Of a stretch of DNA of 64,000 nt, positions 53,170 to 59,524 are shown piece after piece. Below the pieces are notes generated by a model that worked only from the letters and a program-made list of their open reading frames with translations, did no database searches and was not told the DNA's origin. Each line of letters starts with the position of its first letter. Positions within the stretch are counted from its first letter, which is position 1. A program made the position numbers and the translations under genes. Source of the DNA: Bacteroidota bacterium (GTDB lineage Bacteria; Bacteroidota; Bacteroidia; Bacteroidales; VadinHA17); assembly GCA_016718875.1 (NCBI GenBank), contig JADKBL010000001.1, forward strand, positions 124,001 to 188,000, given 5' to 3'.

Positions 53170-53178
53170 AAACAGAGC

Positions 53179-53215
53179 GAGAGTGAGAGCGTGAGCGGGC
53201 ACTCTCTCTTTTTTT
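53179..53215 (+). terminator. Terminator after tRNA-Arg within GAGTGAGAG repeat
   Basis: GAGAGTG (53179-53185) pairs with CACTCTC (53200-53206) and is followed by seven T (53209-53215). The DNA beyond to 53242 repeats ACTCACTCTCCC units. A low-complexity sequence thus seems to double as the tRNA terminator. Confidence 0.6.
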
Positions 53216-53246
53216 ACTCAATACTCACTCTCCCACTCACTCTTTA

Positions 53247-53750
53247 TCAATGCCAAACATATTTTGTCCCGGCAAGAGGATCTGTACTCATTTTGACGGC
53301 CAGGGAAGAGGAGGAATACCACCATTCATAATATGCCCGGGAGAGTTCCCTGTGAGACTGTTCATCAGTAACCGGTTCAAACTCATGCGTCTCCCTCAGG
53401 GCAATAACAGAATTCTGTGACGGGAATCGTAAAATAAGATCGTAGCTTCCGTTTTCCACTTTCCTGACCGACTCAACAGTCCATAAAACATAAACCCCAA
53501 GACGGCATTCCTGCTGAGAGTAGGAAGATACCGGATTACGGGGAAAACTGGTAATAATCGATGCTGCATCCCTGTACTCAAGCAGTGCAGGAATATCGTC
53601 CGGGGTGAATGCAGGCATTTCAAAAGCTACATATTCACCTGAAATAAGCTTGTCAATATAAGTCTTAACCTCCTCATTATCTGCCTTCTTTTCACAACTA
53701 CAAAAAGCAGCAACAACGATTATTAAAAATAACTTAAGAGTTGCTTTCAT
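53247..53750 (-). CDS. Lipoprotein of unknown function (DUF4943-like)
   Basis: 167 residues. Lipoprotein signal FLIIVVAAFCSC. The mature part has YIDKLISGEYVAFEMPAFTP and DIPALLEYRDAASIITSFP, then ELSRAYYEWWYSSSS near the end. It looks like the short Bacteroidota lipoproteins of DUF4943 type, a label I give with moderate certainty. No function is known. Confidence 0.65.
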   Translation of the reverse strand: MKATLKLFLIIVVAAFCSCEKKADNEEVKTYIDKLISGEYVAFEMPAFTPDDIPALLEYRDAASIITSFPRNPVSSYSQQECRLGVYVLWTVESVRKVENGSYDLILRFPSQNSVIALRETHEFEPVTDEQSHRELSRAYYEWWYSSSSLAVKMSTDPLAGTKYVWH

Positions 53751-53891
53751 AACTAAAAGGTATTGTGAATTATTTCACAGCAAAAATCATTCCGTAATAC
53801 CGCGGACTGCTCATTTCCTTCATGCATATAATCAAGCTCATCTGATCCAATTTTAAGGTATCCTGCATCTGCACCTGAAAACTATAGATTC

Positions 53892-54482
53892 TTAACTGTT
53901 CAGGGCTTTATGAACATTTTTAATACTGCTTCCCTTAAACTTAAATGTAGCCGGAACAGGGCCAAAGTAAAACCTGACAATAAACTCATCGGCGTTCCTG
54001 ATTCCTGATACCATTTCGGGTGTCAGAATGAAAATAAATTTATCATCAATCCAGGACTGCTCATCAATAACAGTTGACTGTCCTGTGCTGACGCCCGTAC
54101 TATCTGTTCGTGTATAGGATGAAACTGATGATTCACTTTTTGATTTATACTCCGACACCGCTTCAGCAACATTTATTTCAAAGGTCTGATTACCGGCTTT
54201 AATGTATCCGGAATTCTCAATCTTAAAGCTTTTGGTTGTTCTGGAAATGACAAAATAAGCTTTGACAACATCTCTGTCAGATATAACCTCTCTCTCGATA
54301 ATAATATTGGCTGAGTTTATTTCAGGACCTCTTTCCTCAGGATACAGAACCGCCCTGGCAATATATTTTTTTGAGTTTTTGAACTCATCATCGAATTTCT
54401 GAAAGTTGTCATAGACAAGCCATGAGCAGCCTGAAAGTGAAAGAGATATAATAGTGAGGATAATGAAGTTTATCTTTTTCAT
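53892..54482 (-). CDS. Hypothetical lipoprotein
   Basis: 196 residues from the ATG at 54482; the upstream in-frame ATG at 54506 adds eight residues before the hydrophobic core. Signal with LSLSGC. The mature part is mainly beta (ARAVLYPEERGPEINSANII, NSGYIKAGNQTFEINVAEAV) with a serine-rich stretch SKSESSVSSYTRTDS. I do not recognise a family. It is followed by another small lipoprotein gene of the same orientation. Confidence 0.6.
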   Translation of the reverse strand: MKKINFIILTIISLSLSGCSWLVYDNFQKFDDEFKNSKKYIARAVLYPEERGPEINSANIIIEREVISDRDVVKAYFVISRTTKSFKIENSGYIKAGNQTFEINVAEAVSEYKSKSESSVSSYTRTDSTGVSTGQSTVIDEQSWIDDKFIFILTPEMVSGIRNADEFIVRFYFGPVPATFKFKGSSIKNVHKALNS

Positions 54483-54575
54483 ATAAACAACTGTAACCTG
54501 GTTCATGAAAACAAATATAGCTAAAAGTCTTACAGGATCGCTTAATCAATACACTCCTCCTGCTGCTGAGCAGAA

Positions 54576-54980
54576 TCATTGTTTTGCTTTCTGGGTAATT
54601 GTTACTGTGTCAAAATAGTCTCCTGCCTCCAGTCCGACTCTTACAATCCGGACAGTATTTACGGGGTTTTCATCCAGGCGGATGAATAGAGTATGCTTAT
54701 CACTACGCTCCACAACAAAGCAATCCTGCTCTATTTTATAATTTTCAGAATCGGGATTTATTGTAAAGCCGGAAAAGAAATTACTATCTACAGATATACT
54801 GCAAACCCACCACCATTCACCTTTTGTTGTAATTATAACAGAGTCGGCCTGAGCATTGAATTCAACTGATCTGGCAGATAGTTTTATATTATCCTTCCAG
54901 GCACCATCCTTTATTATGCAGGATGTTAAAAGCATGGCAGAAACCAAAAACATAATTATGAAACCTGTGAGCTTTCTCAT
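54576..54980 (-). CDS. BACON-like domain lipoprotein
   Basis: 134 residues from the ATG at 54980, which begins MRKLTGFIIMFLVSAMLLTSC, a good lipoprotein signal; the longer reading from 55061 has no signal at its start. The mature part is one immunoglobulin-like sandwich: LSARSVEFNAQADSVIITTKG, WWWVCSISVD and TVTITQKAKQ, the pattern of BACON domains. These occur in Bacteroidota surface glycan-binding or hydrolase proteins. Confidence 0.65.
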   Translation of the reverse strand: MRKLTGFIIMFLVSAMLLTSCIIKDGAWKDNIKLSARSVEFNAQADSVIITTKGEWWWVCSISVDSNFFSGFTINPDSENYKIEQDCFVVERSDKHTLFIRLDENPVNTVRIVRVGLEAGDYFDTVTITQKAKQ

Positions 54981-55074
54981 GGGTATTTTTGAATGAACTA
55001 AGATATTATCAATCCTGATAAAAGAAAAAAATAAATCCATTAAACACGGAGTTGCTCGCAAAGGCGCAAAGGAA

Positions 55075-55114
55075 CGACGGTGCGACGGTATGACGGTATG
55101 ACGGTTCGACGGTT
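55075..55114. repeat. Five-copy 8-bp tandem repeat (YGACGGTN)
   Basis: CGACGGTG, CGACGGTA, TGACGGTA, TGACGGTT and CGACGGTT follow without gap. The unit is not a multiple of three, and the region is non-coding between a BACON-like lipoprotein gene and a FISUMP gene. Degenerate CACAGAG/CGCAGAT material occupies the rest to about 55205. Confidence 0.75.
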
Positions 55115-55205
55115 TTAGTTCTTTGTGGACTTCGTGTCACCTCTGTGCCCTCTGTGGATAAAAATCTTTTCCCGCAGATCTCGCTGATTTTCGCAGAATT
55201 AAATC
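55115..55205. repeat. Degenerate CTCTGTG and CGCAGATTT repeats
   Basis: CTTTGTGGACTTCGTGTC, CCTCTGTGCCCTCTGTGG and CCGCAGATCTCGCTGATTT units stand in a row. They are reverse-oriented relatives of elements at 10801-10843, 31450-31516 and 39351-39437. Confidence 0.5.
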
Positions 55206-55221
55206 CATCTTGTCAGCCCAA

Positions 55222-55944
55222 CTAATCCTTAATACATCTTACAGAATGAGCACGGTAATTGCTGCTTATATTCCTTTCGACGGAGTTGTCTTTGTTTACA
55301 GATCTGAAATATGCATCAACGGCATTCTGGATCGTTGTTCCTTCCCTTGGAGTTGAGGTCCAGAACACGGCAGTGAGACTGAAATTCATTCCTTCTTTCT
55401 CTTTAGCCTGCATAAAGGAACCGTCATCTGCACGGAATCCCCCGGGAAGAACTGCAAAACCACTTGGTTTTACGGTTTTGTCAGGAGATTCCCATGCTGT
55501 AAGGTCTTTCAGCTTTGCTCCGTGGTCTTTCCCCCGGTCCCACACTCCGTTAATGGCATCATCCTCTGTCATGCCTATTGCCAATTCCATTTTCATCCAT
55601 TCGGCATCGGTTGGAACATGCCAGCCGGCAGGACAAAGTTTTCCGGTTTTAACTGAATACCAGTTATAAAGGCCGCCAAAGCTCTTCTTATAATCAGCAT
55701 CATTATCATACCAGCAGAATGCTGCCGTTTTCAGGGCAATAAATTTGTCGTTATCCTCCTCAACCGGAATTTTTGTACCGTTATTGAGCTTTGTGGTTTT
55801 GAGGTTTTCTGCCATCCAGGTCTGGGCGCCGATTTTTATTGTTTTATAGACATTCCCATCAATGTCCTTTACCTGCGCACTGGCATTAAAGGTCTTGGTT
55901 GATAAAAGAACAACGCATATCAAAAACAGGATCAGGTTTTTCAT
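55222..55944 (-). CDS. FISUMP-domain secreted protein
   Basis: 240 residues with signal peptide LILFLICVVLLSTKTFNASA (no lipobox cysteine). DIDGNVYKTIKIGAQTWMAE, CPAGWHVPTDAEWMKME and SSNYRAHSVRCIKD at the end mark one Fibrobacter succinogenes major paralogous domain, the same order as at 35291. It differs by lacking the lipid anchor. The role is unknown. Confidence 0.85.
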   Translation of the reverse strand: MKNLILFLICVVLLSTKTFNASAQVKDIDGNVYKTIKIGAQTWMAENLKTTKLNNGTKIPVEEDNDKFIALKTAAFCWYDNDADYKKSFGGLYNWYSVKTGKLCPAGWHVPTDAEWMKMELAIGMTEDDAINGVWDRGKDHGAKLKDLTAWESPDKTVKPSGFAVLPGGFRADDGSFMQAKEKEGMNFSLTAVFWTSTPREGTTIQNAVDAYFRSVNKDNSVERNISSNYRAHSVRCIKD

Positions 55945-56043
55945 AGCTTACATATTTTGGTTATATAATACTCTTCTTCAAAGGTGATTCTTATTTGCAA
56001 TTTACAATTTATGAGGCAATAAGGCCGAAGTTCTTTTAATAAT

Positions 56044-56691
56044 TTATTTTGATTTTTTGCACATTATATACCAGAATCTTTGCATGGGCATATCGCCCAT
56101 ATCCTTAATTGGCTCATTAATCACTTCATATTCTGTCAGACCATAATCCCGAAAGCTATCGTTACCAAATTCTGATTTAATTGAATCGGAATCGTAAAAA
56201 AACAATGTTACTCCCGGCCATATCTCAAATGTGTCATTGCCTATTTCTTTTCCCTGTCCATATCTGAAATCCATTTTTGAAACTACTACAAAAACCATAT
56301 ATCCACCGGGTCTGAGTTGATTATAACAATCAGCAATCAGTTTCAACCGCTCTTCTTTGTTTAATAAATGGATTAAGGCATAACTGTAGATCCCATCATA
56401 TAATTCCTGATCAAACGGCATTGAACTGACAGAACCGTGATATACTTTTACACTATCGCCAAAGTGCTTTTTTGCCAAATCAATTGCAGTTTCAGAAATT
56501 TCAATCCCGGTTACCCTGAATCCATTGTCAGTAAAAGGCCTGGCATTTCTGCCGTAACCAAATCCGGGGATAAGGATTTTATTCAATCCCTGTTTTTTAA
56601 ATAAATCCAATGCTCTGTAAGCTGATTCAGCCGGTTCCCATCCCCACATTTCCTGTTTATCTCTAAAACTTGTCTCCCAAAATTCTGTCAT
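56044..56691 (-). CDS. Class I SAM-dependent methyltransferase
   Basis: 215 residues. Motif I is ILIPGFGYGRNARPF, followed by GIEISETAIDLAKKHF, DGIYSYALIHLL and RPGGYMVFVVVSK (motif post III). The N-terminus FWETSFRDKQEMWGWEP is typical of thiopurine- or tellurite-resistance-like small-molecule methyltransferases. The actual acceptor is unknown. It is divergent from the hemopexin-repeat gene. Confidence 0.82.
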   Translation of the reverse strand: MTEFWETSFRDKQEMWGWEPAESAYRALDLFKKQGLNKILIPGFGYGRNARPFTDNGFRVTGIEISETAIDLAKKHFGDSVKVYHGSVSSMPFDQELYDGIYSYALIHLLNKEERLKLIADCYNQLRPGGYMVFVVVSKMDFRYGQGKEIGNDTFEIWPGVTLFFYDSDSIKSEFGNDSFRDYGLTEYEVINEPIKDMGDMPMQRFWYIMCKKSK

Positions 56692-56802
56692 GTTTTTTCC
56701 TGTTTAAATGAATGTGTGTCGTGCTATTTTTGATTATGGCAATGTGGCAGATTGAATGTGCAGAAAGTTTTAATGGCAAAACAAAGGAATGCAATAATGT
56801 TT

Positions 56803-56835
56803 TATATTTGTTAAACCAGCAAGAAAATAAGGAGG
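56803..56835 (+). promoter_or_regulatory. Candidate -7 box and strong Shine-Dalgarno before the hemopexin-repeat gene
   Basis: TATATTTG (56803-56810) matches TAnnTTTG. AAGGAGG at 56829-56835 lies seven bases before the ATG at 56843, a near-perfect Shine-Dalgarno that is absent from almost all other genes in this window and fixes the start. Confidence 0.6.
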
Positions 56836-56842
56836 CTCTTCT

Positions 56843-57532
56843 ATGAAAAAATCAGGATTATTTATAGTTGCCATAATTGTAATTTCATGTTTCTTCAGAA
56901 CCGGGCTGGCAGCAGAATCCGGGTCAGGCAAACCAGGGATTTCTGTTGCAAACTGGGGTAACGGTAAGGTTTACTTCTTCAGGGGGAATGAATATATCCG
57001 CTGGGATATTAAAGCCGACAAAGCTGATCCGGGATATCCGAAACCGATTTACCCGACATGGACCGGAATACCATGGACAGATGGCATAGACGCTGTAGCC
57101 ACATGGGACAATGGCAAAGCTTATTTTTTCAAAGGCAATGAATACATCCGCTGCGACATTAAAGCTGACCAGGTTGATCCGGGATATCCAAAACCCATTT
57201 ACCCGACCTGGACAGGATTACCATGGAAAGATGGCATCGACGCTGTTACCGAATGGGGTAATGGTAAAGCTTATTTCTTTAAAGGCAATGAATATGTCCG
57301 CTGGGATATTAAGGCTGACAAGGCTGATCCGGAATATCCAAAACCGGTTTACCCGACCTGGACAGGATTGCCATGGAGTGACGGGATAGATGGTGCGGTA
57401 ATCTGGGACAACGGGAAGGCTTATTTTTTCAAAGGCAGTGAGTATATCCGCTGGGACATAAAAGCCGATAAGGCCGACCCGGGATACCCGAAGGTATTTG
57501 ACGGCACAACATGGCCGGGTCTTTGGAAATAA
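56843..57532 (+). CDS. Secreted four-repeat hemopexin-like protein
   Basis: 229 residues with signal peptide LFIVAIIVISCFFRTGLAA. The mature protein consists of four nearly identical hemopexin-type repeats of about 52 residues, each with NGKAYFFKGNEYIRWDIKAD and YPKPIYPTWTGLPW, starting at about residues 38, 90, 142 and 194; the last is truncated. Four repeats would make one complete beta-propeller. Known hemopexin-like proteins bind ligands or metals. The repeats are also very alike as DNA (156-base period), which suggests recent amplification. Strong SD, repeats next door (57533) and a lone position hint at acquisition from outside. Confidence 0.85.
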   Translation: MKKSGLFIVAIIVISCFFRTGLAAESGSGKPGISVANWGNGKVYFFRGNEYIRWDIKADKADPGYPKPIYPTWTGIPWTDGIDAVATWDNGKAYFFKGNEYIRCDIKADQVDPGYPKPIYPTWTGLPWKDGIDAVTEWGNGKAYFFKGNEYVRWDIKADKADPEYPKPVYPTWTGLPWSDGIDGAVIWDNGKAYFFKGSEYIRWDIKADKADPGYPKVFDGTTWPGLWK

Positions 57533-57565
57533 CTGTCATTGCGAGGCCCGCCCCGGCGGGACAGG
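57533..57565. repeat. REP-like element, partial copy
   Basis: CTGTCATTGCGAGG followed by CCCGCCCCGGCGGGACAGG. It begins at the stop codon of the hemopexin gene and is related to copies at 58161, 58337 and 58792. Confidence 0.7.
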
Positions 57566-57603
57566 TTTTTCGAAGCATTGTATGTGTTGAAAGAAGTTAT
57601 TTA

Positions 57604-57972
57604 TTAATTCTTTTCAATCTCCTGTTTATAGATCCTGTTTTTCTTAATCCTGCCGAAAACAAACATAAATGCTATAATCGTAAATACTGTAATTAACTGT
57701 ATGTACGGCATATATGGTTTTAATCCAAAATATGAAAACACAAATGGATTCAGGATCATAAGTAATCCCAATAAACTCATACAAATACCAAAGTATTTCC
57801 CTATATATTTCAGATCCAGTTTCTTTAATTCTTCCTTCGGAGTAGTATTTATACCGGCAATAAGCCAATAAAGTTTGAATACCGGAACTATCACGCCCAT
57901 TATCACGATACCTGATCCTACAATAAGATCAATCTTAAAATCAGAAAGCACCTGTTTTAGAAAATCCATCAT
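57604..57972 (-). CDS. DUF3784-like small membrane protein
   Basis: 122 residues with three transmembrane helices (about 18-38, 56-80, 88-108). YWLIAGINTTPKEELKKLDL between helices one and two is the DUF3784 signature (usually AGYNTMSKEEK). Such proteins are common in Firmicutes and scattered in Bacteroidota, with no known function. It is isolated between two repeat blocks. Confidence 0.75.
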   Translation of the reverse strand: MMDFLKQVLSDFKIDLIVGSGIVIMGVIVPVFKLYWLIAGINTTPKEELKKLDLKYIGKYFGICMSLLGLLMILNPFVFSYFGLKPYMPYIQLITVFTIIAFMFVFGRIKKNRIYKQEIEKN

Positions 57973-58106
57973 TATGTTAATCTTTGGTTTGTGTCTCGCG
58001 TTTATAATTATTGCCTGCTGGAGTTTCCAGATAACTCAGTACAGGTCGTCCAGGAACATGTCAGTGAGTTATTGTTAACCCGTCGTCAGTCTTCGGCTGC
58101 GCTCAG

Positions 58107-58273
58107 CCTGACTCGCAATGACGGTTTGTTAATGGGCCTACTGCTTAATCCGGGTGAATAACCGTCATTGCGAGTCCCGCCCAAGCGGGACGAAGCAATC
58201 TGCCAAATGGTAAACCGGGTTACTGTAAATACCGATTCATTAACCTGTGGCAGTGTCATCATCCGGGGGATTG
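58107..58273. repeat. 167-bp direct repeat, copy 1, containing a REP-like hairpin
   Basis: This block, from CCTGACTCGCAATGACGG to CATCCGGGGGATTG, recurs at 58738-58904 with an offset of exactly 631 bases and few differences. Inside are the inverted pair GACTCGCAATGACGG/CCGTCATTGCGAGTC and a GTCCCGCCCAAGCGGGAC hairpin at 58174-58191. Directly after it, 58265-58301 has the reversed end ATTGCTTCGTC...CGCAATGACGG, so a whole element with two inverted ends is visible here. Confidence 0.8.
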
Positions 58274-58336
58274 CTTCGTCGTTCCTCCTCGCAATGACGG
58301 TATGTTAAAGGGCTAAATGTTAGGTCCAGGGGAATA

Positions 58337-58380
58337 ACCGTCATTGCGAGTCCCGCCCAAGCGGGACGAAGCAATCTGCC
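58337..58380. repeat. REP-like element, single copy
   Basis: ACCGTCATTGCGAGTCCCGC and the following AAGCGGGACGAAGCAATCTGCC match the left end of the elements at 58161 and 58792. It abuts the stop codon of the GIY-YIG relic. Confidence 0.75.
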
Positions 58381-58600
58381 TTATGATAACGCAGGGAAAC
58401 TCAAATCACCCCATTCCGGATTTAAACCTTCAATCAATCTGATCTTTGCCTTCCTTGACCCTGCCTTGATCTGCTTTTCCCTCCGGATGGCCTCCCCAAT
58501 GGTATCGAGGGCTTGTTAATAAACCAGTTTGCTGAGATTAAACGGGCGGAGAAACCGTATTTTTCATTGTTTCAGTCCGATCAAGTACCAAGCGGGTATG
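58381..58600 (-). pseudogene. GIY-YIG endonuclease relic
   Basis: On the minus strand the last 44 codons read EAIRREKQIKAGSRKAKIRL, then IEGLNPEWGDL and a TAA at 58381-58383, the typical C-terminus of small UvrC-like GIY-YIG nucleases. An in-frame TAA at 58516-58518 interrupts KLVY/QALDTIG where relatives have KLVYYQ; farther upstream KYGFSAR and NLSKLVY are in different frames, so a frameshift is present too. No GIY-YIG catalytic N-terminus can be followed. It is clearly dead and sits between REP-like elements. Confidence 0.75.
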
Positions 58601-58737
58601 TTTATTTGTAGTACGAGACGAGCCAGTTTTACTTACTCATACGCTGGTTGTCCAACCAGCCAGCAGTGTGGTTTTCCAGGAGAATAATGTTATTAGCCTT
58701 TTGGTAAGGCGGGGCGATTGCTTTCGGTCTTTCCTCG

Positions 58738-58904
58738 CCTGACTCGCAATGACGGTTAGTTAATGGGCCTACTGCTTAATTCCGGTGAATAACCGTCATT
58801 GCGAGTCCCGCCCCGGCGGGACGAAGCAATCTGCCAAATGGTAAACCGGGTTACTGTAAATACCGATTCATTAACCTGTGGCAGTGTCATCATCCGGGGG
58901 ATTG
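58738..58904. repeat. 167-bp direct repeat, copy 2
   Basis: Nearly identical to 58107-58273. The central hairpin here is CCCGCCCCGGCGGGA instead of CCCGCCCAAGCGGGA, and the copy breaks off at GGGGGATTG with a different continuation before the DJ-1/PfpI gene. The 58600-58737 stretch holds a perfect GCTGGTTG/CAACCAGC inverted repeat (58643-58660) and no gene. Confidence 0.8.
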
Positions 58905-58922
58905 TGGTTCCCAGCATTGTCC

Positions 58923-59509
58923 TTAAAATCCCATAGCTTTTTTTATTACTTCCATTTCTTCTTCTGAAGTCAGCATTTTTAATAATTCAAAGGCAACCAT
59001 CGGAGCTGTAGCAGGACAATAAGAGGTAATAATATTAGCATCAACCACAATTGGCTCATTCACAACATTCACTCCGAATTCTTTCAGTTTCTTTTGCCAA
59101 TATGCGTCCTTTAAATGGTATGTAGTTGCTTTCCGGTTCTTAAGAACTCCGCTTTTTCCCAGGGGCATTGCACCTGAACATATTGTCGCAATGATTTTAC
59201 CTTTTGAATCAAATTCCCTGATTAATTCTAAAAACCTTTCGTCGTATGCTTCTTCATAAAACCAAATTCCCCGAATCCGCCGGGTATTGCCAGGGCGTCA
59301 TATTCGTCAACATTTATTTCCCCAATAGTTTTATCTACTGTTACAGATACATTAAAAGTGCTTATTACTTTATCTGTAAAACCACATGTATCAACGACCA
59401 GATTATGTCCATAATCAACTCTGGCCCAACCAAGAACATCAATAAAAACACTAAATTCCATTGTTTCAAATGCTTTTGCCAGAAACAGCAATACTCTCTT
59501 TTTTTGCAT
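58923..59509 (-). pseudogene. DJ-1/PfpI family protein, split by a one-base frameshift
   Basis: The joined product has about 195 residues. The first frame runs from KKRVLLFLAKAFETMEFSVF to IPGGFGEFGF; after one base is added to the A4 run at 59258-59261 (T run on the coding strand) it continues YEEAYDERFLELIREF, ATICSGAMPLG (nucleophile cysteine) and KAMGF. The PGG glutamate and the cysteine form the DJ-1/PfpI active site. Members include glyoxalase III-like, amidase-like and chaperone-like proteins, so the role is open. The restored protein is perfect, hence an assembly indel is likely. Its promoter region holds the TonB receptor gene end. Confidence 0.82.
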
Positions 59510-59524
59510 ACTTATTATAATTAT

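Noticed and set aside
56843..57532. CRISPR-like array from the regular 156-base repeats
   Set aside because: The repeats are coding, contiguous in one frame and match hemopexin repeats; there are no spacers and no cas genes nearby.
57875..58078. 67-residue frame upstream of the repeat block
   Set aside because: It overlaps the 5' end of the DUF3784-like gene in antisense and has no family match.
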